A DNA stretch of 7,706 nucleotides from an uncultured Cellvibrio sp. (GTDB lineage: Bacteria > Pseudomonadota > Gammaproteobacteria > Pseudomonadales > Cellvibrionaceae), in NCBI GenBank assembly GCA_946482345.1, contig CAMLRJ010000150.1, forward strand, positions 1-7,706, written 5' to 3'. The first letter of the stretch is position 1, and each line of letters starts with the position of its first letter. This document shows, in pieces, positions 1-6,853 of this stretch. Made by a program: the position numbers and the translations under genes. The notes beneath the pieces are model-generated. The model was given only the letters and a program-made list of their open reading frames with translations, ran no database searches and was not told the origin of the DNA.

Positions 1-658
1 CCAACTGCAATAACTGCGGTAACAATAGTTGCAAACGCACATAATTGCTTTCAATTTGACTGGCCCAACCACTGAGCTCCTGACCAAAGGTTAGCGGCAT
101 GGCATCCATTAAATGTGTACGCCCTGTTTTGACGACTTCATTTAGCTGCGCCGCTTTGCCAAGAATACTGGTATGCAAATTTTCCAATGCCGGAAACAGT
201 TTTTGCTCCAGTGCTGTTACTGCACTGATGTGAATAGCACTGGGAATTGTGTCATTGCTACTCTGCCCCATGTTGACATGATCATTCGGATGAATACTTT
301 TTTCTATCAATTGACTGGCCAAATTCGCAATCACTTCATTTACATTCATATTGGTGCTGGTACCAGAACCGGTTTGAAACACATCAACCGGAAAGTGTTC
401 GGCATACTGGCCCGCAATAATCAATTCACTTACATGAATAATCGCTTGCGCAATAGTTGCATCCAATAAATTTAATTGCAGATTGGTTTGCGCTGCTGCT
501 TTTTTAATGTGTACGACCGCCTGAATAAATTCCGCAGGCAAACGCAATTGACTGATAGTGAAATTATTAATCGCACGTTGGGTTTGCGCGCCATACAATG
601 CAGTCGCAGGCACCTGAACTTCTCCCATGCTGTCCTGTTCAATTCGATAATTTTTCAT
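1..658 (-). CDS. fumC: Class II fumarate hydratase, N-terminal half (partial)
   Basis: This gene encodes a fumarase of the oxygen-stable, iron-independent class II type, which interconverts fumarate and L-malate in the cytoplasmic TCA cycle. Only the first 219 codons are present; the family is about 460 residues, so the C-terminal half, including the later signature loop, lies beyond the left edge. Translated from the ATG at 656-658, it begins MKNYRIEQDSMGEVQVP and shows GAQTQR (residues 23-28), the substrate-contacting TGSGT (96-100) followed by NMNVNEVIAN, HPND (123-126), SSND (133-136) and GRTHLMDA (179-186). H182 matches the conserved His (H188 in E. coli FumC). The start is supported by a GAGGG-like ribosome binding site (complement of 662-667) and by agreement with the usual N-terminus. 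Compared from memory with E. coli FumC, it lacks the short glycine-rich insertion before HPND, as in pseudomonad FumC1-type enzymes. Aspartase and argininosuccinate lyase are relatives, but the N-terminal motifs fit fumarase best. Confidence 0.95.
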   Translation of the reverse strand, partial: MKNYRIEQDSMGEVQVPATALYGAQTQRAINNFTISQLRLPAEFIQAVVHIKKAAAQTNLQLNLLDATIAQAIIHVSELIIAGQYAEHFPVDVFQTGSGTSTNMNVNEVIANLASQLIEKSIHPNDHVNMGQSSNDTIPSAIHISAVTALEQKLFPALENLHTSILGKAAQLNEVVKTGRTHLMDAMPLTFGQELSGWASQIESNYVRLQLLLPQLLQL

Positions 659-706
659 TTGACCCTCATCAATTCAAGATTCAACAATATCTGCCAATAT
701 TTAATT

Positions 707-723
707 TTGTGAAAAATTCACAA
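707..723. promoter_or_regulatory. Inverted repeat TTGTGAA-N3-TTCACAA upstream of fumC
   Basis: A perfect 7-bp inverted repeat with a 3-nt AAA centre lies about 50 bp upstream of the fumC start codon. Its position and A/T-rich centre fit an operator or a small 5'-UTR hairpin for fumC. The half-sites resemble the TGTGA/TCACA of CRP-family sites, but they are separated by 5 bases instead of the usual 6. The regulator is not identified. Confidence 0.35.
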
Positions 724-821
724 GCGACTGGTGATGAAATTACTTCCCGGTTAATGGCTCACACAATTCTCAGACTATAGCGACTATTTCATTTTATTAA
801 ACCCCGTAAAATGGCATCCAT

Positions 822-841
822 AGCGTTGACAATCCAACGCT
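822..841. promoter_or_regulatory. Inverted repeat AGCGTTG-N6-CAACGCT upstream of the peptidase gene
   Basis: Perfect 7-bp arms flank the 6-nt spacer ACAATC, centred about 100 bp upstream of the peptidase start codon. A TTGACA hexamer (826-831) overlaps the left arm and the spacer. There is no T-run on either side, so it is not an intrinsic terminator. It could be an operator or a leader hairpin; the function is inferred only from position and symmetry. Confidence 0.3.
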
Positions 842-920
842 GTAATCCGGAGTTGATCCAGGGATGGATAATTTTCACGACGAAACCAACTCCATTCACT
901 TTCTCTTTTTTTGAACTTAT

Positions 921-927
921 AAGGAAG
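921..927 (+). promoter_or_regulatory. Ribosome binding site of the M23 peptidase gene
   Basis: AAGGAAG lies 6 nt before the ATG at 934-936. This is a good Shine-Dalgarno sequence and it fixes the start directly ahead of an obvious signal peptide. Confidence 0.75.
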
Positions 928-933
928 TTTTAA

Positions 934-1983
934 ATGAAAGCACTTCATACTTTATCTCGAGCGTTGTTTGTATCAGCTGTGGCTTTATCCTCAGCCAGTT
1001 TTGCAGCCGATTTTCCCTTACGCGCCGATGACATTAACCTCAATTATCGCTATGCCACTGGCAATCACTGGTCTGCTGGTACCCAGGAAAAAGGATTTGA
1101 TATTGGCGCAGTACGCCATGTTGGGAGTGGCCAGTGGAGCGGTCTGAAAACGGATGGTGCAGACACTACCGTCAATTCCAACTACATCATTTACGGTGCA
1201 AAAATCCGTGCAATGGAAGCAGGTACTGTAGTGGGATGCTGGCGTAACTCACCGGAAAACAAAGCCGGCAGCAAGTTGCAAAAGCTGCTGGATGGTTACA
1301 TAGGCCTGGCAGGAAACCATGTATGGATTCTGCAAGACAACGGAGTTTATGCACTCTACGCCCATGCGCAACCCGGCACAGTACCCGCTGCAATTTGTCC
1401 ACACAATGCAACCTACCTGACCAACCCTGACACAGGTAATCCATGGACGCAGGATGGACGCGTCTTTGGCGGTGTACGAGTGCAAAAAGGACAGGTTCTG
1501 GGGGTAGTCGGCAATAGTGGTAACTCAACTGGCCCTCACCTGCATGTACATATGGAAAAGGACGGCAACCCGGTCACGATTAAATTTGATCACGGACAAA
1601 CCACGCCTTATACCAACAACATTGCATCAGTAAACGGCCCATGGACTTTATTAAAAGGCAATGCATTACCCAGTGGAAAAGTACTGGTATGGGCGCCACA
1701 TTCTGTCGGCTACTGGACAGTCAACAACATTCCTGACGAACGCATGCAAGCCTGGTTCAATCACTTTGCTGATTCAGGCGTAATGCTGGACACCTTCCCT
1801 TGCAGCAATGGCGGCCAAACCTATGCAACCACCTGGATTCCAGCCAGCGGCTCCTGGTACGCCTACTACGGCATGTCATTAACCAGCTTCAACAACAAAT
1901 CCAACGAACTGGCAGGATTGGGATACACCCGCACCGGCTGGTGGTACTGCGGATCAGTTTACACAGGGATCTGGCGTAAATAA
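934..1983 (+). CDS. Secreted LasA-like M23 family zinc metallopeptidase with C-terminal repeats
   Basis: The product is a 349-residue exported endopeptidase of the M23 (LasA/lysostaphin) type, a family that cuts glycine-containing bonds in peptidoglycan cross-bridges or proteins. A Sec signal peptide covers residues 1-24 (Lys near the N-terminus, hydrophobic stretch, cleavage after SFA). The catalytic domain follows almost at once. H45 and D56 (in GFDIG) and H204 of the HLH motif match the zinc ligands. H144 (LYAH) and H202 match the catalytic histidines, and GNSGNSTGPHLH (193-204) is a textbook M23 signature. LasA is made with a propeptide of roughly 200 residues; none is present here. The spacing from D56 to H144 is longer than in LasA, implying extra loops. 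Residues 259-347 form two divergent repeats, each ending in Tyr-x-x-x-Trp, which resemble bacterial tandem-repeat (BTRD1-like) domains. Cysteines at 102, 155, 290 and 339 could form disulfides after export. The gene is monocistronic, with its own ribosome site and a strong terminator downstream. Lysis of competitor or prey cells, nutrient acquisition or own-wall remodelling are all possible; the substrate cannot be read from sequence. Confidence 0.9.
   Translation: MKALHTLSRALFVSAVALSSASFAADFPLRADDINLNYRYATGNHWSAGTQEKGFDIGAVRHVGSGQWSGLKTDGADTTVNSNYIIYGAKIRAMEAGTVVGCWRNSPENKAGSKLQKLLDGYIGLAGNHVWILQDNGVYALYAHAQPGTVPAAICPHNATYLTNPDTGNPWTQDGRVFGGVRVQKGQVLGVVGNSGNSTGPHLHVHMEKDGNPVTIKFDHGQTTPYTNNIASVNGPWTLLKGNALPSGKVLVWAPHSVGYWTVNNIPDERMQAWFNHFADSGVMLDTFPCSNGGQTYATTWIPASGSWYAYYGMSLTSFNNKSNELAGLGYTRTGWWYCGSVYTGIWRK
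1708..1974 (+). repeat. Two divergent repeat units encoded in the C-terminal domain of the peptidase
   Basis: The units are residues 259-301 (nt 1708-1836) and 306-347 (nt 1849-1974). Both start Gly-x-Trp, have a central helix-like stretch ending in a glycine (FADSG and LAGLG), a cysteine about eight to ten residues later, and end in Tyr-x-x-x-Trp (YATTW and YTGIW). The pattern looks like the bacterial tandem repeat domain 1 family as I recall it. The similarity is at protein level and too diverged to see in DNA. A binding role (cell wall or carbohydrate targeting) is inference. Confidence 0.5.
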
Positions 1984-2003
1984 TTACTGAAGGATCAGTG
2001 ATC

Positions 2004-2039
2004 AAAAGCCCGGCAATATTGCCGGGCTTTTTATTTTTT
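2004..2039 (+). terminator. Intrinsic terminator after the M23 peptidase gene
   Basis: A GC-rich GCCCGGC/GCCGGGC stem is extended by A4/T4, with an AATATT loop, and is followed by a T-rich tract. It lies 20 nt after the TAA stop codon. The hairpin (2004-2031) is perfectly symmetrical, so it is a strong Rho-independent terminator for the peptidase transcript and separates it from the GGDEF-EAL gene. Confidence 0.93.
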
Positions 2040-2131
2040 ATACCACCGTAAAAAATTCAATTTTGATATTCGCGCAGGCTGGAAGAGGCAAAGCCGACTT
2101 CCGACAATTAACCACTATGTTTCAATTTCAG

Positions 2132-2146
2132 ATTTACCAGGTAAAT
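2132..2146. promoter_or_regulatory. Palindrome ATTTACC-A-GGTAAAT upstream of the GGDEF-EAL gene
   Basis: A perfect 15-bp palindrome with a single central base lies about 50 bp before the GTG start, in the 158-bp stretch between the terminator and the gene. The position suits an operator near the promoter. I see no clear -35/-10 pair around it, and the regulator is unknown. Confidence 0.35.
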
Positions 2147-2185
2147 GGCCACCCCCGAAAAATTGAGCTAGGATTAGCCTCAACC

Positions 2186-2190
2186 GGGAG
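2186..2190 (+). promoter_or_regulatory. Ribosome binding site that fixes the GTG start of the GGDEF-EAL gene
   Basis: GGGAG sits 7 nt before the GTG at 2198-2200. The next in-frame ATG is at codon 41, inside the first receiver domain, so the GTG start is preferred. Confidence 0.7.
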
Positions 2191-2197
2191 ATAATAA

Positions 2198-4735
2198 GTG
2201 CCTGAAACCCCTTCATTACTCGATACCACCAAACCCAGCCTGCTACTGGCATGTCGGGACAAAACCGAACAAGACCGGATTCACAGCCTCTTGCTTGATG
2301 CTGGATATCGCAACGTCATGCTGGCGGAAAATGCCCGTAAAGTCCTGCATTATCTCAACACACAAACGGTTGACCTGCTGATTACTGACCTTGAATTACC
2401 CGGAATGGATGGCTGGCGATTGTCGCGGCTGATACGCAGTGGCATTCTTAACTGCAAGGCACAATTACCCATTCTGATGATTGCGCACACCTGGTGCGAG
2501 CGGATTGCCGAGGTTACTGCGCGTGAATACGGGATCGACAAACTTTTACCTGCCAGTGCAACCGACAAGCTGATCACCGTCATAGAATCATTAATCAACC
2601 CTTTTATTAATCTCAATTCCAAACCTCGTTTATTGGTTATAGAAGATTCTGAAGACACTGCACATTTAGTGGAAAGGGTTCTATCCAATCTGTTCGACAT
2701 TGAACTGGCCCATGATGGCAAACAAGGGTTGTTGGCCTGGATGCAAAGGCGCCATCATTTGGTGCTGCTGGACATCATGTTACCCAGCCTTTCCGGTAGG
2801 GAAATTCTGGGAGAAATACTCAGGCAACATCCCGGTCAACCCATAGTGGTGATGACTGCTCATGCCAATGCCGAGGAAGCTGAAGATCTTATGTTTCTGG
2901 GCGCTACCGATTTTTTGCCCAAGCCCTTTCGCGCCGAACAGCTGCGCAAAGTGTGTGATATCGCCATACATCGTGACGACTATCTGGTCAGCACTGAACA
3001 ATTTGCCAATCAAGTGCAATCCCTGAAAGAAAGTGAACAGGCATTTCGAAACTTGTACCAAAGTCATCATCAACTACTGAACGATTTGCAATCCGTTGTC
3101 ATGGAATTGGATGAACAGCTCAACATCCGTTTTATTAACCCTGTCTGGCAAAAGCTGACCGGATTTTCCCGGGAGCAAACGCTGAACAAACCTTTGATAA
3201 ATTTTATTGCCAGAGGTTACGAGGATCTGTTCCACAAACTGGAAGCCGAAATCATTCTATTCAAACAAACCCGCATACCTATTATTGATTTTGAACTGGG
3301 TTTGCAATCACGCAGTGGCCATTTGATCTGGATGCAGTTAAAACTGAATTCATCGCAACAAAATACGCGCTATTCACTTTGTCTTGACGATATTACCGAG
3401 CAACGAAAATCACAGGAACAATTGAATTTTTTGGCCACCCACGACTCTTTAACAGGCTTGTTCAATCGTCATTATGCGGAATTATTGCTCAAGGAAATTT
3501 TTGCAGAAACCAAGGCAGGCAAAAAACAACACGCACTGGTTTATATTGACCTGGATCATTTTAAAATTATCAATGACACCTTCGGCCACCAGAAAGGCGA
3601 CCAGGTTCTGAAAGAAATGTCGCAGCTGTTGCTGAAAAAAATTCGCAAAACCGATGTGCTGTGTCGATTGGGTGGAGATGAGTTTGCCGTATTTCTTAAT
3701 AATATTACGCCACAAAAAACCCTGCAAATTGCCCAAGCCGTACAAAAAATAATTAGTGATTTCAGTTTCTTTGTTCACGAGCAAAGGATGAATATGGGCT
3801 GCAGTATTGGTGTTGCCTTAATTGATGGCACTGCACAGCAGGCAGATGAATATTTTATGCGTGCAGATATAGCGCTTTATGTCGCCAAAGGACGAGGACG
3901 CAACCTGATTCACTTTTACAACCCTTGCGACAACGAAAGCGCCGAATTGAAAAATCGCATTAATATTTCACAAAAAATTCGCACGGCGATTCGCGAAGAC
4001 CGCATGGTACTTTTCTTTCAACCTATTTTTGATATTCAGAAAAACCAAATTTCACATTTTGAAGCACTGGTACGCCTTCGTGAAAAAGACGGCACCATTG
4101 TCGGCCCTGCTGAATTCATTCCGGTACTCGAAGCTGCCGGTGAAATGTATCTGTTGGACAGATGGGTTATCAAGTTGGCAACACGTGCGTTGAAAGATCA
4201 TCCTGAACTGACCAATATTGCAATCAACTTATCAGCACAAGCATTCAAAGACGATAATCTTGTGCCGAATATTATTGAAAATCTCGGCATTACCCAGGTC
4301 AATCCCAACCGGATTACATTTGAATTAACGGAAAGTGCCAGCTTGTTTAACTTACAAATGACACAAAGTGTTATTAAACAATTGCACCAGCTGGGCTGCA
4401 GTTTTTCTGTCGATGATTTTGGTTCAGGCTTCAGCAGTTTTGCTTATTTAAAATCCTTGCCTGCCGATTACATCAAAGTTGATGGATCATTTATTAAAAA
4501 TCTGGATCAGGATCCAGTAGATCAGGCGCTGGTAAAATCCATGGTGCAGGTCATTCAAGCCATAGGCAAAAAAGCGATTGCCGAATATGTAGAAAACGAA
4601 GCAATTCTACAACTGTTGGTAAAAATCGGCATAGATTATGTTCAGGGATATCACATAGGACACCCACAACCTATAGAAGATGCGATTAAATATTTTCTAG
4701 AAAGTAAAATCCAGTCCGGCCCAAACAGCGCGTGA
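2198..4735 (+). CDS. REC-REC-PAS-GGDEF-EAL cyclic-di-GMP turnover protein
   Basis: This 845-residue cytoplasmic response regulator has domains for making and degrading the second messenger c-di-GMP. The order is receiver 1 (about 13-132), receiver 2 (143-257), a short coiled-coil-like linker, PAS (about 290-405), GGDEF diguanylate cyclase (411-575) and EAL phosphodiesterase (595-833). No signal peptide or membrane segment is seen. Receiver 1 keeps the phosphoacceptor D64 but has C19/R20 where the acidic pair should be, A96 instead of Thr/Ser, and no Lys near residue 118, so it is probably a pseudo-receiver. Receiver 2 is intact: E149, D150, D192, T220 and K242-P243. The cyclase has GGDEF at 492-496 and an RxxD inhibitory I-site at 483-486, five residues upstream. 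The phosphodiesterase has EAL at 622-624 with N677, E709, D739-D740, K760, E796 and the QGY at 816-818, so both activities look possible. PAS and receiver 2 are the likely inputs. The start is GTG with a good ribosome site. The 3' end overlaps the convergent receptor gene by 39 bp. Which activity dominates, and which kinase phosphorylates it, cannot be told from sequence. Confidence 0.93.
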   Translation: MPETPSLLDTTKPSLLLACRDKTEQDRIHSLLLDAGYRNVMLAENARKVLHYLNTQTVDLLITDLELPGMDGWRLSRLIRSGILNCKAQLPILMIAHTWCERIAEVTAREYGIDKLLPASATDKLITVIESLINPFINLNSKPRLLVIEDSEDTAHLVERVLSNLFDIELAHDGKQGLLAWMQRRHHLVLLDIMLPSLSGREILGEILRQHPGQPIVVMTAHANAEEAEDLMFLGATDFLPKPFRAEQLRKVCDIAIHRDDYLVSTEQFANQVQSLKESEQAFRNLYQSHHQLLNDLQSVVMELDEQLNIRFINPVWQKLTGFSREQTLNKPLINFIARGYEDLFHKLEAEIILFKQTRIPIIDFELGLQSRSGHLIWMQLKLNSSQQNTRYSLCLDDITEQRKSQEQLNFLATHDSLTGLFNRHYAELLLKEIFAETKAGKKQHALVYIDLDHFKIINDTFGHQKGDQVLKEMSQLLLKKIRKTDVLCRLGGDEFAVFLNNITPQKTLQIAQAVQKIISDFSFFVHEQRMNMGCSIGVALIDGTAQQADEYFMRADIALYVAKGRGRNLIHFYNPCDNESAELKNRINISQKIRTAIREDRMVLFFQPIFDIQKNQISHFEALVRLREKDGTIVGPAEFIPVLEAAGEMYLLDRWVIKLATRALKDHPELTNIAINLSAQAFKDDNLVPNIIENLGITQVNPNRITFELTESASLFNLQMTQSVIKQLHQLGCSFSVDDFGSGFSSFAYLKSLPADYIKVDGSFIKNLDQDPVDQALVKSMVQVIQAIGKKAIAEYVENEAILQLLVKIGIDYVQGYHIGHPQPIEDAIKYFLESKIQSGPNSA

Positions 4736-6838
4736 CTCCATCGGATAATCTTCCGCAATTTCACCACCACTGGGCTCACGAATATCTTCATCGAGCAGAT
4801 TGCGTAGTGTAAGGTTCAGATCCACATTTTCTGCAATATTGTTTCGTTGAATGTTCAAATTCCAAAGGGTGTAATTACTGATTTCATCACGCGGGTCTGT
4901 AATTCTTCGCTTTCTGTCAGCTACCCAAAATAATTGGGATGTCAAATGCCAATCGGGAGTTGCCTGATAACTCACATTCATTTTTCCCAAACGACGCGGC
5001 ACATCAGCGACATCGGCGTGGTTTTGTTTGTTAGTTGCGTTGTGCCAGGAATAACTGGTTTGCAAACGCCATGCATCATCCAATTGCCAATTCAATTCCC
5101 ATTCAAAACCTTGCGCATCCTGAGTCAAACTGTTTTGCGCAGTGCTAGAGATATTATTAATATCGTCTTCAAACACCACCATATCTTTTGCTGTGTAATC
5201 AAACAGAGTCAAAATAGTTTGCAGGTTATTTGTCGCCTGCCAATTAAATGACAATTCCAGCGTATCAATTTTTTCAGGTTTTAATTGATCATTGCCCAAA
5301 GAAACCGGATTGTTTTTTCCATACAACTCGATGAATGACGGGGCGCGAAATGCACTGCCCATCATCAATTTGGTAACAAAGGATTGGGAAGCTGTCCAGA
5401 TTAAAGCCATGCGTGGATTCGTTGTATGCCCAAAATCGGAATAATCATCGTAACGAAGACCTGCAGTTAAATTAAACGCAGAGGTCAACTGCCATTCATC
5501 CTGCAAGGAAATGTAATTCACACGACGCGAATTATCTTCAAAAAATATGTAAGGTGTATCGTTAACATCAACCAGATCACCCGGCATCTCGGCAGGCAAT
5601 GGTGAAAAATCCAAAATACCGGGACCAAAATTTTTGGTTTCTCTGGTATCGACTAATAAATATCGTGTGCCTAATGCCACACGAAATCGGTGATTTTCAA
5701 ATCCACGGTAAACATTAATCCATTCCAACTGACTGTCATCCACATTACCGGCTGGATTACCAATTAAACCATCAGGAAAACTCACCCAGCCATTGGGCTG
5801 TGCAAAATTAACATTACCATCAACACCAATCGGTAATAATGCACCGGGTGGAAGTAAAAAATATTCAACTTTTTCTTTATATCGGAAAAAACTGGTTTTG
5901 ATTTGCGATTGCCAGTCAGCAGATAAATTTTGCAATTCATATCCAAAATCAGCCCTGACAATATCACCCCGTTCACGCCCGCGAGGGTCCAATGCCTGAG
6001 CGCCTGCTTCACCAACACCGGGATCGGTTGCCCAATGCCATAAACTTAAATGCCATTGCGGAGTTTGAAAAGTGAGATGCGTATCCAGCACTTTATAATC
6101 CGTCGATAAAGCACCGGGAGCCAGTGACGCATCGGTTCCCAAAGCCTGGTCAAAAGTCGATTGCAAATCCTGTGTAATGCGACGTTCACTATCACCATCC
6201 GTTTTTTGATACGACATGACCAAAGAAATATTCACAGCATTCCATTGCGTAGCACCATTAAAATTATAGTGTTGACTATTGAACGATCCCAATTCAACAC
6301 CGAGTGATTCATTGCTGATCGCAGAAATATCTTTGGTAATAATATTAATAACACCCGCATAAGCATCAGCACCATAAACAGCCGAACCGGGACCACGGAT
6401 AACTTCAACACGCTCAATTCCCTCGGCAGGAAATCGAAATAAAGTCGGTCTGCCACCTTGTACCGCATTTTGAATGGGCACACCATTGAGCATCAATAAT
6501 ACCTGTGAGTTAAAACCGGTATGCAATCCGCGAAAATAATAAACAGAATCCAAACGACTTAATGATGAAACTCCGACATGTAATCCGGGAATCAATTCCA
6601 GCACATCATCCAGTGTACGTGCACCTATGGCTTCAATATCACGGGCATAAATCACAGAAGCCGAAGACGGTGCTTTATCCAGAGGTGTGGTATTACCCGT
6701 TGCAATGGTCACTTCAATTTGCGCCAATTCCTGCAGTGATAAATCATAAAGATTGGAACGGGTAACATCAGCATTGGCATATAAAGGTTGAAACAGAATC
6801 AATAAAACTGCATAAGGTATGACATGGAATAATTTCAT
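4697..6838 (-). CDS. TonB-dependent outer-membrane receptor
   Basis: A 713-residue outer-membrane beta-barrel receptor, a family that imports siderophores, vitamin B12, sugars or other large ligands using energy from TonB-ExbB-ExbD. A signal peptide spans about residues 1-23 (hydrophobic core, cleavage after ANA). IEVTIATG (41-48) lies where a TonB box is expected. The plug domain (about 55-168) contains SVIYARDIEAIGARTLDDVL, LNGVPI (117-122) and the hallmark RVEVIRGPGSAVYGADAYAG stretch (143-162) with VINIIT. The remaining ~540 residues are the barrel, rich in alternating aromatic/polar strands, including the typical NLTAGLRYDDYSDF strand, and the protein ends in Phe (GLDFTF), the usual barrel-assembly signal. 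The length is normal for the family. The start codon lies 15 nt after the kinase stop codon; only a weak GAG-type ribosome site precedes it, which suits translational coupling. The plug resembles the BtuB/CirA-like group, but the ligand cannot be assigned. Confidence 0.93.
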   Translation of the reverse strand: MKLFHVIPYAVLLILFQPLYANADVTRSNLYDLSLQELAQIEVTIATGNTTPLDKAPSSASVIYARDIEAIGARTLDDVLELIPGLHVGVSSLSRLDSVYYFRGLHTGFNSQVLLMLNGVPIQNAVQGGRPTLFRFPAEGIERVEVIRGPGSAVYGADAYAGVINIITKDISAISNESLGVELGSFNSQHYNFNGATQWNAVNISLVMSYQKTDGDSERRITQDLQSTFDQALGTDASLAPGALSTDYKVLDTHLTFQTPQWHLSLWHWATDPGVGEAGAQALDPRGRERGDIVRADFGYELQNLSADWQSQIKTSFFRYKEKVEYFLLPPGALLPIGVDGNVNFAQPNGWVSFPDGLIGNPAGNVDDSQLEWINVYRGFENHRFRVALGTRYLLVDTRETKNFGPGILDFSPLPAEMPGDLVDVNDTPYIFFEDNSRRVNYISLQDEWQLTSAFNLTAGLRYDDYSDFGHTTNPRMALIWTASQSFVTKLMMGSAFRAPSFIELYGKNNPVSLGNDQLKPEKIDTLELSFNWQATNNLQTILTLFDYTAKDMVVFEDDINNISSTAQNSLTQDAQGFEWELNWQLDDAWRLQTSYSWHNATNKQNHADVADVPRRLGKMNVSYQATPDWHLTSQLFWVADRKRRITDPRDEISNYTLWNLNIQRNNIAENVDLNLTLRNLLDEDIREPSGGEIAEDYPMESRAVWAGLDFTF

Positions 6839-6853
6839 ACTCAGCGCTCTTTA

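Larger units (their letters stand above)
659..933. other. Divergent intergenic region between fumC and the M23 peptidase gene
   Basis: This 275-bp gap separates two divergently transcribed genes and must hold promoters for both. I see no convincing sigma70 pair for either direction. On the plus strand there is a TTGACA at 826-831 but no good -10 at 16-18 bp. On the minus strand a TATAGT (complement of 774-779) has only a weak TTTAAT-like -35 at 16 bp. Two inverted repeats (707-723 and 822-841) are listed separately. The short reading frames here (such as one ending near 780) have no coding character that I can support. Confidence 0.7.

Noticed and set aside
707..723. A canonical CRP binding site
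   Set aside because: The half-sites are separated by 5 bases, not 6, so I record only a palindrome and do not assign CRP.
173..780. Plus-strand reading frames of 60-98 codons over the fumC region and its upstream gap
   Set aside because: Those at 173-469 and most of 476-712 are antisense to fumC, which is clearly recognisable. None shows a domain or a supporting ribosome site.
826..831. TTGACA as a sigma70 -35 element for the peptidase gene
   Set aside because: No acceptable -10 hexamer occurs 15-19 bp downstream; the nearest, GATAAT at 867-872, is about twice as far away.
1187..1528. Minus-strand 113-codon frame inside the peptidase gene
   Set aside because: It lies opposite the M23 catalytic domain, is rich in Cys/His/Arg as expected of a shadow frame, and has no recognisable features.
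2040..2197. A c-di-GMP riboswitch or other structured leader before the GGDEF-EAL gene
   Set aside because: I see none of the conserved riboswitch core sequences, only a short palindrome and a weak bulged hairpin near 2165-2182.
2350..3784. Minus-strand frames of 97-123 codons inside the GGDEF-EAL gene
   Set aside because: They are antisense to well-defined receiver, PAS and GGDEF domains and have no motif of their own.
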